A stretch of 64,000 nt of DNA from Capniomyces stellatus. Taxonomy: Eukaryota > Kickxellomycota > Harpellomycetes > Harpellales > Legeriomycetaceae. Position numbers and translations under genes: made by a program. A model generated the notes under the pieces. That model was not told the origin of the DNA. It did not search any database and saw only the letters and a program-made list of their open reading frames with translations. This document shows positions 31,706 through 44,435 of this stretch, one piece after another; position 1 is the stretch's first letter; each line of letters starts with the position of its first letter. The stretch lies in contig LUVW01000009.1 of the NCBI GenBank assembly GCA_001661515.1, forward strand, positions 1 to 64,000, in the 5' to 3' direction.

Positions 31706-33111
31706 ATGAAGGCAGTAAGTTTTTAAAGAATCTTAATGGCAGGTTTTATTTCAATTCAATCCAATTCGATTCTATTCGATTTAAATGTTATTTTGGCAAA
31801 GTATCCTACTAGTTTAAACTGGTTCTTTTTTTCTTCTTCCAATGGTTGAAAAATGTATTATTTGAATTTGCACCACCAATTCCATTCTAGGCATGCGTAG
31901 GACAATCGGCGATTATACTAATGTCAAGTATATCCGTACTGGTGCACTTGTTTACAAAAGCAAAGAATAATAAGGACATGGTTTTAATGTAAGTTTTTTT
32001 TTTTTTAAAAAAATGCAAGTTTTAGAATAAACCCTTTGTTAACGATTTGTCCACCAATTGCGAGGCGAAAGATACATACGAGTGGATACTGAACACAACG
32101 CTACTTGATGCCGAACTGAAACCAGCTATAACGAATCTGAAATTAGTTACAACCGATTTATTTTAAATAACGAAAAAAAACCTACAAAGAAAGTTGTGGC
32201 AAAAAAGCCAAAGGACACCAAAAAAGTCAGGGGTGCGGCAAGTAAATGTAAGTCGCTTAGTATAGGCTGAGTAGCGAAGTTTACAAACAAAGGAATTGGT
32301 TGAATCGAAACAACTCAATCAATTAGCCAAATGTGTTTATTTATTTTTAAATTAATATTTTTCTCTAGGTAAAGTAAAGAAAGCCAAAATAACGAATACC
32401 TGCAAGCCAAAGAGTCGCAACGGAGAGACCTTGAAACCAATTCCTACACCGATTCGAAAAACGATTTCCACAAGACAGATACACCATTCCAAGAGTAGAA
32501 CAAGCTGTAGAAAAAAGTACAAGATTTTATCGCAAGTCTATAGAATGAAAAGCTGCCATGTAGAGTTTTTGGATGAATACTATTACAGATCAACCAACAC
32601 CAAAATATTGAAAGATCTGGACATCGACTCTTTTAAAAAGAATTATGGCTTGGCAGAGAACAATGGAAAGAAATACGTGATTAGATCCAATGACATAGAG
32701 CCTGTAATCAACCAGAACACCTACCTGAATGAACTATTTCACAAGGAGAAAACGAGAAACATCCCGGCCAGTATGGAATATGTCATTGCTATAGACGACA
32801 GCTTTTTTGTGTATACAAAGTCACCTGTTTTAAACTCCAGCGCTGACGAGAATTTGCCGGAGTATCGCCTACTTGATGAGTTTGTAGAAGAGGATATTGA
32901 AAGCTACTCTGTACTGTATCCCCGGAAACTAGATCAGCAATACAACCCGCTCTTACTTGGCCCTAAAAGCTTCAAAGAGGTACCCGACCGGATTGGAGGC
33001 ATATCGACATTCCAAACTGCATCACAGATTGTCTCTACCAGCAGTGGCTCGGCCAGCCAAGAGATCTATGATATTGTTAGCGACAGGCTGGCCAACACGA
33101 TGCTTATATAA
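31706..33111 (+). CDS. unrecognised basic protein, intron-containing, 5' exons uncertain
   Basis: The solid part is the 3' exon, 32369-33111, preceded by a good acceptor (TTTCTCTAG). It encodes about 247 residues: a Lys/Arg/Ser-rich start (KVKKAKITNT, CKPKSRNGET), then a mixed region beginning KSCHVEFLDEYYYRS and ending in ANTMLI. Upstream, ATGAAGGCA followed by GTAAGT (31706) and an exon at 31891-31988 with clear splice sites could encode a hydrophobic N-terminus, but no single phase carries through the exon near 32110-32248. The two pieces may be different genes. I recognise no family; the basic composition suggests nucleic-acid binding only weakly. Confidence 0.45.
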
Positions 33112-33620
33112 CTGCCACCACATAAACACCATTGCAAATATAATATACATGTACTCTACTACACTTTAAATCGATCGCTTTAGTTGGAACGTATTCAACC
33201 TAGTTTTATTTGCAATTTTAGCCTTCTTTTGTTTTTCTTCATCTTTTGTTTTTCTTTATCATTTTTTTCTTTATCTTTTCATCTTTAGTATACCGCGTAC
33301 TTTTTTTCGTTTTTGTTTATAACACATGCTGTAGCAGCGCTTGTATACTGCCCAGCTTGGTGGTATCTTTGGTGGATGACTGGTTGCTCCCAATATGTTT
33401 ATTTGCCATGGGGTATAATTACCTGTTTCTCATTAAAGTTTTATGCTTTTATTTATTAATACGACGACAAGAACCATGACCATATTAGTTGTATGAGTTT
33501 ATAGTTAAAGGCCTATTATAGTCAGAATATCGTAACGAAAGAGAAAAAAAAAGGGAGGAAGGTGGGGAAGGAAAGTGTTAAGAAGCTAATTGTGAAGTCT
33601 AGAAACCAGGCCAAGTCGCG
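33112..33620. other. convergent intergenic, no gene
   Basis: T-rich DNA between two converging genes. It presumably holds both polyadenylation regions. Confidence 0.5.
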
Positions 33621-35454
33621 CTATAGCTTAGAAGCCATAATGCCGCTCGGTGTGTTGGTAATCTCACTTGTATCAAATCGAGGAGGTGTTGAAATGAATT
33701 TTAGGTTAGTGCTAGCTAAAGGCGAAATTGAAGAGGCCCTAAGGAGATGCTCCTGCGAAACAGTTGCTACAAGCACACCACTCTGGTCATAGAACTTTCC
33801 AGTCGAGTATGCTCTTTCATTTACCAATCGAGTGCTTTCTACCTCGTACAAAAGCCACTGATTAATGTCAAATGGCTTGTGGAAATGTATTGAGTGATCC
33901 AAGCTCACAGTCATATCCAGTTTATTCTTCTTATAGTTGTACCCAAAGAAGTATGGCTGTGATCCTGTAACCAGTAGACGGAAATCGGAGATCAGCGATA
34001 GTACAATCGTGTGGATAGACTGGTGTGCGTTTTTCAAGTCTTTATTGACCTTGAACCACCTCAAGTTATATGGGAGGCGGATTTGTGACTTGTCAGTTAG
34101 CTCCCCCGCATCTTGCATCTCTTTAAGTTTAGCATTGATTCCCAATTTAAAGTTTTCTCTTAAATTCTTGTCTTTAGGAACTGCCAGCCGCGACAGCAAT
34201 GGAATATCGTTCATCATTACCACATCCTGGTCAACCACAAACCCATCCAAAAACATGTTCTTTGTATCTACCTTTCTTGTACCGAATATATTGGTCATAT
34301 CTTCTGGCGAATACACATCCGGCATTTTAGTCTATAGCATAAATAATACAGTTTAGACAAGTATGATCAGATATATATATATGGGTGTGTGTGTGCATCG
34401 AACGCCTAGTATCATAGATAGCATATCGGCATGTCTTAAAAAGCCTGGCCTATATTTAAAATGGCACGCTGTAAATACAACTTTAGTAAAACAACATACC
34501 TGGTGACTCATGGTTGTAAAATTAGGCTTTTGGAAGCTACAGGAGAGAGCAAAGATAACCTTGCCATTCTGCTTTGCCACTACATATCTTGCCGAAAAGG
34601 CTCTTCCTAACCAACACAAAGACCACAAAGCCACACTATTGATTAATTATATTTTTGTATATAATAGAGCCCGCCACCATTGTATCAACACAGACAATGT
34701 ATGCATAGTTTTCCAATATAATGTCTTTGCTAGCACACATCGTCCGTCTCCTTGAGCGTTTAGGACAGTGCACGCGTTTAAAGATACACGTTTACTTACC
34801 GTCCCTGATCCTATTCACTACGTATGAAATGGGAATTTGTGTTTTGCCAGCAATATAAAAGTAAGAATGTAGAGACTATTGTGTTGTATAAAACCGGTGT
34901 GATTAGAACAGAGTTCGAACATAATGGCGCATCAAGTATTCAAAAGTAAAACTTCCGCATTAGCATTCAGCGCAAACCCAATAAACTAGTACATACATGG
35001 ACGGTGAAATCCTCGCTAACAGTAATCATGGCTGATGCTAATGCCTGTGATACAAGTTGACCGCCTATGTGTACAGTGGAATTACCCGATATTCATTGCT
35101 TTTAAGCCTCAAAAATACAAAGTTCCAACAGTAATAATGATAAATAAAGTGTTGACCACATACCATAAGTACCCCTCCCACCACTGAAAACCCAACCATT
35201 GTGTGAGATATACTCGTTCTCATTAACCTCTATAGAAAAAGAAGAAAAAGAAAAAGGGTCAAGAACCAAACTTTATTTTGAAATTATTCGAGACAGTTTC
35301 ACAATTTAAAATATCAAGTCAATTGACGCAGTTTAATGGCGAATGTAGCTATGCTGACATGCTATGCTATTGTTATTGTAGTTGAATTCTTTTTTTGTTT
35401 TTTTTTACCTTCAAGAGTAAATTGTTTTTTAATTTCTGCACTGTACGAACTCAT
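33621..35454 (-). CDS. TES1: acyl-CoA thioesterase, TesB/ACOT8 type, peroxisomal (ends SKL)
   Basis: Hydrolyses acyl-CoA to free acid and CoA; fungal homologues are peroxisomal. Six exons in perfect phase: 35454-35409, 35229-35164, 35064-34997, 34875-34800, 34606-34500 and 34331-33621, giving 357 aa. The N-terminal hot-dog fold carries GQLVSQALASAM, the first subdomain ends with RAFSARYVVAKQNGKVIFAL and a QTKMPDVYSPEDM linker, and the C-terminal hot-dog carries SLDHSIHFHKPF, WLLYEVEST and TVSQEHLLR, the usual catalytic Asp, Ser/Thr and Gln segments. The protein ends ASKL, a canonical PTS1. A decayed paralogue lies at 53.2-54.7 kb. It shares a likely peroxisomal fatty-acid role with the carrier at 4.3-5.5 kb. 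Confidence 0.93.
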
Positions 35455-35841
35455 CTTTTAATTCCAGTTGTGGCACCTTGTTTTCAAAGAAGTTGTGGTA
35501 GAAATAGTTGGACAACACTCGTCTTGGAAATGGCTATCTATTTGGAGTAGAGTAGAGTAGAGTATAATGTCGCGGCTATGGTACTTGAGCATGTATATAT
35601 ACCAAGGCTCGTCTTTTATTCTTGGTTTTTAGGGTATACAAAAAGTGCAATTTTTTAAAACAAAAAATGGTGCAATTTAACCTGTTCTTTATGCTTAAAC
35701 TTTCAAATCAATTACACACGAATAGTTGAATCAAAATCCGATAAAGTAAAACATTCGCCCATTTACTCGTAAACAGCCCAACAGCCAAAAAGCTCAGCAG
35801 TTATTTTTTTTAAGTTATTTTTTGTTGCAGCATAGTCCAAC

Positions 35842-35880
35842 GGGGGGGGGGGGGGGNNNNNNNNGGGGGGGGGGGGGGGG
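35842..35880. repeat. poly-G tract with 8-N gap
   Basis: At least 31 G residues flank 8 N. Such a tract is striking in AT-rich DNA and often breaks sequencing, so its true length is unknown. Confidence 0.85.
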
Positions 35881-36304
35881 TTCGTTTAAATTAAAAGCAA
35901 AGTTCAACAGTTTTGGCCATGAAGTTCAGAATCTGGCTTCAGTTGGCTGAATCGTAACAGTATCACAACTTATGTTTCATTTAGTTTTTCACAATGGTGC
36001 TTTCTAAAGTCCCAATACAGGTTTCATGAGGTCGACTAGTAATTGAACTGGATTCCGGCTGTTTCATGTTTTAGTGTCCAGCACTAACCAAACAAAAATT
36101 AAGGGGTCGAGCTTCTACTGATTTTATCGCCACATATATCAATCAAATGGAAACATTATAAGGTAGGTTCACATGGGGAAATCCGTGGGCCAGACTGATT
36201 AAGCCCGCTCCTTACTTCTAATGTGGGATTTGATGGCACTGATAACAAAAACAATAATGTGTGTTTAAACCTTTGTTTTGCACAGCTTTGATCAGCGAGA
36301 TAAG

Positions 36305-36375
36305 GAAAAGTGATGAGAAGAAAAGTGATGTAAAGAAAAGTGATGTAAAGAAAAGCGACGTAAAGAAAAGCGAAG
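36305..36375 (+). repeat. 15-bp tandem repeat AAAAGTGATGTAAAG
   Basis: Four to five imperfect units. Read forward they would encode KKSDV repeats, but no gene context supports translation. Confidence 0.8.
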
Positions 36376-36762
36376 CTGAAATTCCAAAGCTTGATATTCT
36401 TTATTGGTTGAAAACAGTGTATACACAAACAGGTCCAGAGTATAACTAGCAAAGTTGTGGAGTCCAGGGACAAAGTGAGGTAAATACACTTGGGCACCAC
36501 AGTTCAATTCAGCCCAATTCAACCCAATCTGATAAAGTTTGATTTTTAACAATGCCATTGGCTTGGCTAAATAAACTCTAAAACAACTCTTCCCAACCTG
36601 CCAACCACATTTTTGGTGATTGAGTAATGCACTGGTATTATAAAAAGTAAATTGTGTTTTAAAAGATAAATAAACAGTACAACTTATGTTTTAATGGAAT
36701 CTTATATGAATAGAGAGATTAAAAGAAGATAAGAAGAAGATACATTATATTTAAATTGAACA

Positions 36763-37801
36763 CTATTCGTTTTTATCCGAACTTGTATCAGCAACAGGGG
36801 TGGGTGTCTCTGCTGGGTTTGAGTTTAGACTTTGGAGTCTCATTCGGGCTTGTGCAAAAAGCGCCTCCTGTGCTTTCAAAAGCTCATCCTCTGTAAGACC
36901 TAATTGATCAAGCTTCGCGCTCTTTTTTCCTCGATCCTAAAAGTAATACAGAAAACCACGTTAATCAAACACAGTAGAAAAAAATGACGCAAGTCAACAC
37001 CTCGGCAGTAGAAGAAGCAGGTAAACAAACGATTAGGCACAAAAACACGTCAAAATGGCAGTGTAATTTACTTTGGTTTGCTGCTGTCGATGATCGGTAT
37101 GCGCCTCTTTGACCTCGTTGATATAGCTTTCGAATCCAAGCTCCTAAAATGAAAATACACAAATGGCCATTAGAGTATCCTCCGCGAGTACACGCGTCCT
37201 GTGTAGTATTATAAGCGCATTTACCTTTAGGGCGGTTAGTACATGTTCAGCCGCGATCGTTTTTTTTGATTCTTTTTCGCATACCTCGTTAGCCTCCGAG
37301 GCCACTAAATGTATAAATTCTACAAAAAAAGCCACAGCATATGTAAAAGAGTGGTATTTGTTGCTGTTATATTCTCAGACCACATTTTGGTTTAAAGATC
37401 CAGGATTATTTTCATTAAAAAAAAACACCACTATGCAACGCAGAAATACCATAAAAAAAACACCTCTTCACAACAACCAAACCATTAAAGAACCGCTAAA
37501 GAAAAGCCCCCTTCGCCAAATCTTACCATTACAGCAATCGATTAAAAGATCTCGGGTTTCCTTAGCACAAGAAATGTCATCGGGCAACATTTCCCCAATC
37601 AATTTATAAACGGTAGCTATTTAATATTTTTTTAAAAAAAAGAGTAAATTAGAATTATAACTTTAAGCTTACACATCACAATTCTAAGCTTTTCTCTAAA
37701 ATCTCGAAAATTTGGGAAATAGAGTAAACCTATCAATCCATTTTACCTCTTGGCAACGAAAGATCATCTTCTTGATTCCCGTTACATTCGTAATCGCTCA
37801 T
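36763..37801 (-). CDS. NCB2: negative cofactor 2 beta (NC2-beta/DR1), histone-fold repressor
   Basis: Subunit of the NC2 complex, which binds TBP on promoters and blocks TFIIA/TFIIB entry; it pairs with NC2-alpha by a histone fold. Five exons in phase: 37801-37747, 37616-37527, 37319-37225, 37143-37072 and 36936-36763, giving 161 aa, near the usual size. The N-terminus DDLSLPRATVYKLIGEMLPD gives helix 1; EFIHLVASEANEVCEKESKK and TIAAEHVLTALKELGFESYI are the most conserved helices. The C-terminal segment LGLTEDELLKAQEALFAQAR matches the DR1 tail. The start is the ATG at 37801. Confidence 0.93.
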
Positions 37802-38926
37802 TGTCGCTGATCGTTAAAGTATTTAATCAGCTATTATATTTATACTCGTAATAAAGTTTTTTTTTACTGTTGTTGAATTGAGAACGAGTAATGTCTAATG
37901 GCTTTTGACTATTAAACATAACTTAATCGAGTATCAAGTGATTGGAATGTTTTTGGTTTTTTTTATTATATATTAGAGTTTTGAAATTACACACACCAAA
38001 GTTTTTTTTTTATTAAAAGCCAAGGTTGATTGGTTGTAAATTCTCAACTTTTTACTCCATATGTTAAGGAAATTCTCTTTACTTTATTTTGATTATTGGC
38101 TTTTGAATAAACTGTCTTTTGGCGTTGAATAATTCAGAGTTTGCACTCAGTTTCAATAGCTGAAGCAAGTGTTGGACGGAGTGGCATACCATGGCTGTAA
38201 AAGAGCAGTGATCATACACAAGCTTGCACAATACATTTAATGGCAATTTACTCGTGTCTACTGTGTTTTTAATGGCACGTCTATCTGGCTATTTGTTACG
38301 ATAACAGGTGTAACTGTGATTTATTTATTTTTAAGTCATTGGTATCGAGACTTGATTATTAAATCGAATATACCAAACCTTACCATAGCTGCGAGAAAAG
38401 GAGCAAAGTAAAGGTTGGCGTTTTTGTTAATATTGTAAATAGAAATAACAAATGAAAGCCGATAAAACTTTGCAAAATCGAGTTATTGGCTGATGTTATT
38501 GAATATTGAATACTGACTAGCAATTTTAAAAAAAGTGAGTGGAATAAAAGAGGCAAGTCCCAAATCACTGTTTACTTAAATATGAATGAATCAGAAAGAA
38601 ACGAAAACAAAACAAAACAAAAAACAGAACAGAACAAAAAACAAAACAGAACGAAGATTACATGTAATTTTAGTTGCATTTTACAGTCTTCAATAAACAG
38701 AAACTAAAAGAAAAAAGACTCGATATTGCAGCAAAGCAGAGTGGATCTAAGTTGGTGGGAATAGGCTTTATTGAAATTAAGTTTAAGCAAATATACACAG
38801 TGTAGGATATTCGGGACTGTTATAGTTAACAAAACAGGGCAGGTATATGAATATAGTCGGAAACAAAACAAAACAAAGTAAAGTAAGAATAAAAATAAAA
38901 GGTTTCACCTACCCCAAACAAAAGAA
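37802..38926. other. divergent intergenic, no gene
   Basis: It lies between the 5' ends of NC2-beta (-) and PRI2 (+). AACAAAACAAAA-type low complexity occurs near 38600-38650. Nothing else is seen. Confidence 0.5.
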
Positions 38927-40562
38927 ATGTACACACAAGCAAAAAAAAGGCCCAGAAATATAGGGGCGCTAGAAAGAAAATTTGCGAGCTATGAGGAGAT
39001 CTTGGAATCAGAGTATCCATGCAGACTAAGTTTGTATGAAAACCCACCTGACTTGGAGGTTAGTATAGAGGAATTTGAAACATTTGCACTTGATAGGCTA
39101 AATGTTCTAAAAGAAGTCGAGCTTGCGAATATTCGAGGACCAAATGTAGAAGCGGCGCAAAAGCGTATAATGGAGGTATCACAAAAGTATTTGCCGATGG
39201 GGGGGCGTAAAAGTAAGGTTTTGGAAATACTGATGGATGAGAGACGCAAGGACTATGTGTCGCATTATATTTTGCGGCTGTCGTTTAGCCGAACAGAGGA
39301 GCTGAGCAGATGGTTTTTACGGCAGGAAGTGGCTCTTTTTAAGGCACGATTTGGGGCTTTTGATAGCGAGGATCAAAACTTGTTATTTAGAGAAGCGGAT
39401 TTAGATCTTAGGCAGCTAAGCGCGGCGGAGGTCAATGAGCTTGAGAAATACACAAAGAGATTCTGCAAAGCAGAGAATAGCTATTTTGAGGTGGATTTTG
39501 AAAGGGCGTTTGATTTAGTTGGAAAGAGAAAGGTGGTGTTAAGGAAAGGGAAGGCGTTTGTACCTAATACCGAGGTGTCAATACTGCTGGTTGAAGAGTT
39601 CAAGAGTCGAATGGAAATGGCGATGAAAGTGTGCTCCAGAGCGTTGCCAAGGCTTGAGGGCGATGATAGGCTAATGCCGGTGCTACAGAACATGAGTGCA
39701 CAGTATGGGGTTGACGAATACCAGAGCAGCGGTGTTGCAGGCGAGGTCAGATCGGGAGACATTGAAAAGGTAGGTTGAAGAGTAGTAAATAAACCAAGCA
39801 GATAGTAAAAGAGTATGGATAGACTTCGAGTAGATTTGTCTATCCACTATAAATAAAAGCTGAGCGGAGAGGGGGGGGGAGAGAGTGAATAGTATAGATG
39901 AATATGTTATTAAGTTGCTAAAATTACAATTACAAATATAAAATGGCAAATAGTTGGCAAAGTACTTCCCGCCATGCATGCTGAATATGCAATTGAAGCT
40001 GGTTGAAAACTCGCATTTGAAACACGGAGCTAGGATGCAGTATGGATTGTTTTTAAAGGGAATTGGGCTGAAGCTTCCAGAGGCACTGATGTTTTGGAGG
40101 CAGGCATTTTCAAAGAATGTAACGGAGGACAAGTTTAACAAGGACTATGCGTATGGCATTAGACACAGCTACGGAATGGAGGGAAAAAGAACGAACTATA
40201 CACCTTACTCATGCTCAAAGATAATATCAGGAAATCCACCAGGAACGGGAGACTACCACGGGTGTCCGTTTAAGCATTTTTCTTCGAACAGGTTAAAGCA
40301 GTTCTTGACAGGAACAACAAATTTTGGACCAAACAACAATTCGAAAATCGACGAAATTGTCAACCTTGCAAAGCAACACCATTACCAAGTGTCGTGTACT
40401 AGATACTTGGAGCTGCAAATATCAAATAGAGTCGCAAGCAAAGCTAAAGACGGGGGATTGTCGGCGGACATAGCAGTTGAAGGAATCAGCCATCCAAACT
40501 CGTATTTCGATCTGAACATGGCAGATGGGGTAGTGACTGTCAAGACAGAAAAAACCAACTGA
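38927..40562 (+). CDS. PRI2: DNA primase large subunit (PRI2/PRIM2)
   Basis: Non-catalytic subunit of primase in the polymerase alpha-primase complex; its C-terminal 4Fe-4S domain helps start and count the RNA primer. Two exons: 38927-39769 and 39954-40562, giving 483 aa against about 510-530 in human and yeast. The N-terminal half carries YPCRLSLYENPPDLEVS and the conserved SHYILRLSF. The four cluster ligands are Cys289 (FPPCM), Cys368 (YSCSKI), Cys385 (GCPFKH) and Cys429 (SCTRYLE), with spacing like that of the human protein. The C-terminus HPNSYFDLN is typical. The start is the first ATG after an A-rich leader. It converges with RTF1. Confidence 0.96.
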
Positions 40563-40882
40563 ACGAGATCCTAATTTCAACTCCGACCCAACTTTTATGA
40601 TTATAGATAACAGTGCTTGTAAAAAAAAGGGGGGGGTGGGATGAGTGCTTTAATGTTACTGTAGCCTTGTTTTTCTTATTTATTTACTGGTTTATAGTTT
40701 ATACTGTTTGGCTATTTACTATAACAATTGCCTTTGAAGCAAATATAAAGTGTTTTACCAAGACAAGTAGTGTAATGTTGGCCAGTAATATTGGTCATTA
40801 AAAGTAAAAGTAAAAGTAAATATTTATAAATTAGCCAATGAAGTGATTCAAAAATAGACAAAAAGAAAAGCAAAACTTTGAA

Positions 40883-43526
40883 CTAGAAAAGAAACCCCAA
40901 GTCGAATCCGGGAACAGTCATTGCCGATTCAAAATGTGGAGAAACTTTGACTTTGGTCATAATAACAAGGGGGCTTTTGATGGACTGGTCGTTTGCAGCA
41001 GCCGCAGCAGCAGCAGCAGAACTATTGATTCCAATCCCACCTAGTCCAGAATCGCCCAACCCGATTCCGATGCTGCTGTTGATGTTGGCGCCAGAAATGG
41101 TGTTCTGTCCAGCATTGGCCGGGTTTTGTCTGTTGATTTTTGAGCCAGCGATGTTGGAGCCGTGTGGTAGCATTGGGGGTTTCAGGCCCATAGGGAACCC
41201 AGAACTGCCCAAAAACGGGGTTGGCTTGGGGTTTTCCCCAGAACCAAGTTGGGTCGATGGGGCTGTGGCGGTTTGGGCTGAGCCTGCTGTGCTTGTTGGG
41301 GCAACAGGCAGCTTGGACAGCTCTTTGTTGAGTCTCTCTATTGTAAGGACAAACAATCAAAAGCAAAAAAAAAAAAAACAAACAAACAAACAAACACAAA
41401 AAGCATTAATATAGGAGCCAAGTAGGCGTTAAAAGTATAATATGACAGGTTGGAAGCGTATCGCAATCAAAAACAGTATCAATAAACTGGAAATATCACT
41501 TATTGTTCGTGGTCCTGCTCTTGCTGGGCATACTGCAGCTTTAAGTGGATTTCGGCTCTGCGGTGAGCTACATTCCCTATCTTCTTGCCTACATCCTGTA
41601 GCATCCTAACGCGGTCGTCGATATCCTTTACTGTCATCACATAGTTGTTTTTGTCCTCGATTTCCTTCAGCTTCATTTCAACATCCGCCTGCGTCAAATG
41701 CCTCATTCCTCTGTCAAAATTATTTACCAGAAACTCGCTGAACTCCAGGTACTCCTGGTTGGTAAACTCCCCGTTTGACAGGTTGTCTATCCCCACCTCG
41801 CAGCTTTCTCCCCGAACACTCACCTTCAACCTCACGTCTATCCAGTGTCTCTTTATCATGTACGAAGGCTCCGACTTTTCAAGCACCTGGGTAATCTCCC
41901 CAACCACATACTTGTTGGGCTCCGATGCTACCTCATCCCTCATCCTAACGTAGCACCCTATCACAGTCACATTAAACAATGGTGTGTACACCCATTTGTC
42001 TAGAAGGTCACGTGACAGCCTAATGGCATTCAAAGATCCCAGTGGCGCCACTGGCTCCATAACCACCTTTTCCTTTTTCGCTCGCTCTCGGCCCTGGGCT
42101 TTATTTCCTCTCGCCGCCCTCCTCTCATACCCTTCTGATGAACTGTTCTCCGAATACCCATGGCTACCCGAATCGCTATCATAGTCCTGCCTCTAATATC
42201 CGCAACAGCAAACACCTCAGTATCATTCAGTCAATTGTCTCTTTATAATGCTTTATCTTGGTTTATACACCTGCGTAATCTTATTTATTTATACATGTAT
42301 ATTTTTATGCGTTCTTGCGTAAATCACAAACCTTTCTGCTTTTCTTTTCTCTTCTTCGCCGAAGCTCTTCTAGTTGTGCCGACGAAGCTTTGACTCCCCG
42401 GCTTCGACCTTTTGAGCCACCATGCCCAAAATACTCTTCATCTCCATCCCTATCTCTGTCCCTGTCTCTATTCCGATCTCTGCCCTTACCCCTATCTCTA
42501 TCTCTGTCTCTGTCCCTATCCCTATCTCTATCTCGATGTCCTGAATCGCGACCCCCCTTTTCCCTATTAATGCTATTCTTCACTCCTTCTTGCAGCTTAC
42601 GCTTCAATTCCATTCGCTCCCAGTATATATCACGCTGCTCCTGTCTTTCTGCAAGAATCCGTTCTCTTTCCACTTCTGGCATCGCATTTAGCCTGTTTAT
42701 TTATTTATTATCTCTTTTTTACTTTACTGCTATTCAACCCCAGTTATTTGCACATCTCCTCCCATCCATTTTTTAGAATAAAAACCCATCTATATCATTT
42801 CTGCTACGCCTTTATACTGGATTGCGTTACAGTCATGATTTACAAATATACCCTGCGCTCTTTTATTATCTATATAACAAACCAATCCTCTTACCTTGCT
42901 CGATCCTTTTCATCACCCATCAAATCCGATTTCCATTCATCAATCAATTCCATTTGTATCTCTCCGCTATTATCATGCTTTTCGTTTTTCCCTTTGTCTT
43001 TTGGATGTTCGCCCTTCCAACTCGAACTCTTTCCTCGCGAGGCTCTGTTGCTTTCTTTCTCGTCTTCTTGTTCAAAAGCATCCAGCTCTTCATCTTCAGA
43101 GTAATCTTTTGTACTATTTCAAATAAACACAAAACCATTAATCCCCAAAAGCATAAAAAATAAAATACAAATAAACCCATTAATTTCGTTTCTACGCGTA
43201 TTGGTACCGAAAAAAAAGCGCTTGGCATGCTTCTATATGCCATTCACTATACTTTTCTTGTCGATTTTTATTAGTTTAAATCTAATTCCAAATTCAACTC
43301 GATTTTCAAGCATCCAGTTAAACCAATACTCCCCCATTCCCGTGTATACATATATTTACTCTCTATTCAAATATCGTAGATAAAAACAAATTAGGTATGC
43401 TATTTACTCTCGTCTTCGTTTGCGACCCTCGCTCTTGTCTCTATCTCTGCCCCTCCGTTCTCTTTTGTCTGTCTCCCGAACTTCAGTTCCAAACAAGGCA
43501 AGAATCTCTCCTTCCAAATCGTCCAT
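40883..43526 (-). CDS. RTF1: RTF1, Paf1-complex subunit with Plus3 domain
   Basis: Couples elongating RNA polymerase II to chromatin: the Plus3 domain binds Spt5 and the middle part stimulates H2B ubiquitination. Exons 43526-43408, 43113-42895, 42692-42332 and 42192 onward are in phase. The first 230 residues are acidic/basic, with (RD)n and the RTF1 segment RARLNAMPEVERERILAERQ. Plus3 begins near LNAIRLSRDLLDKWVYTPLF and includes NVTVIGCYVRMRDE. The C-terminal end is uncertain. Reading on gives a stop at 41500 (463 aa). Alternatively a donor at 41534 (phase 2) joins an exon at 41333-40883 rich in Gly/Pro/Ala (about 602 aa). The second keeps a long clean frame and ELSK-type helix ending, so I extend the call to 40883. 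Confidence 0.88.
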
Positions 43527-44435
43527 TCCTTTAATCTTTAGTCTTTAATCTTCTATACTTTGCTTGTTGCTTGCTGCTTGTAAAATGCAAGTACTGTCAA
43601 TATCAGTGAAAAGTATTTCCACGCACTGAAGATCAACACTATATTAACTTAAATTAACTCTGCCTCCAACATCATAAATAGTGACATTTTAATAACTAAA
43701 ATCCGTGTTTTCTAATCAAATTATGCCAATTCCACTTCAAGCAAGTTATTTTAATTAACAATAGGAAAGTGGGAAAAAAAAACACAGCGACTTTTATTGG
43801 CCAGCTAAATTAAATTTAACTATCTTGCCATGCTACTTTTCAGTGGGGTTTCTATTTGCTTCAAATCCCACTTTTAAATCAACAAAGAGTGAAATGGATA
43901 ATAAAAAGACAATTAAAAACAGATTATTGATTAATTCTTGAAAAACCCGCAAATAAAAAGCTGAGGAAATTAAACTCGCATTTCGCGTTTTGGAGATCAA
44001 AAGTAAATTCTTCCCTCCTCTAATCCCCTCCCCCCTCCCCGGGAAACTACAAGGAAATATTAAGCATGCAGTAGTACAAAAGCTCAGGAATTCATCCCAA
44101 ATAAGCTCAACTCAATGCCCAATTACTGATGTATACATAATAGATACTATATGTTGACTCACAATCACACTCTGAAATTAATGATACACTATACTCGCGT
44201 TTATACTCACATTGTTCGTACAACCGAATGAATCACTGAACAGAAAATAAGTGGGAAAAAAGCAATGTGCGAGTTTAAAGTTATTTGGGATAAATGTAAA
44301 TTAAAATAGAATGGAATTGGCTAGTTATAAAATTAGTAGCGGATTTCTGTGAGCTAACAAAGCAAGCAGGGTATCTCTCCTCTTGTCGTAATTAGCAGCG
44401 AGCCAAACTGAGTTATAGTGCCAGTACTCAATCAT
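43527..44435. other. intergenic, no gene
   Basis: It lies between the start of RTF1 and the stop of the Hsp40 gene (tandem, both minus). AT-rich with a C-rich patch near 44020-44040. Confidence 0.5.

Larger units (their letters stand above)
35455..36762. other. intergenic with poly-G gap and a 15-bp repeat
   Basis: A run of G at 35842-35880 is broken by eight N (35857-35864). No gene is supported; the frame at 36261-36449 only reflects the repeat at 36305-36375. Confidence 0.6.

Noticed and set aside
36261..36449. ORF with KKSDV repeats
   Set aside because: It is a product of a 15-bp tandem repeat with no supporting exon or promoter.
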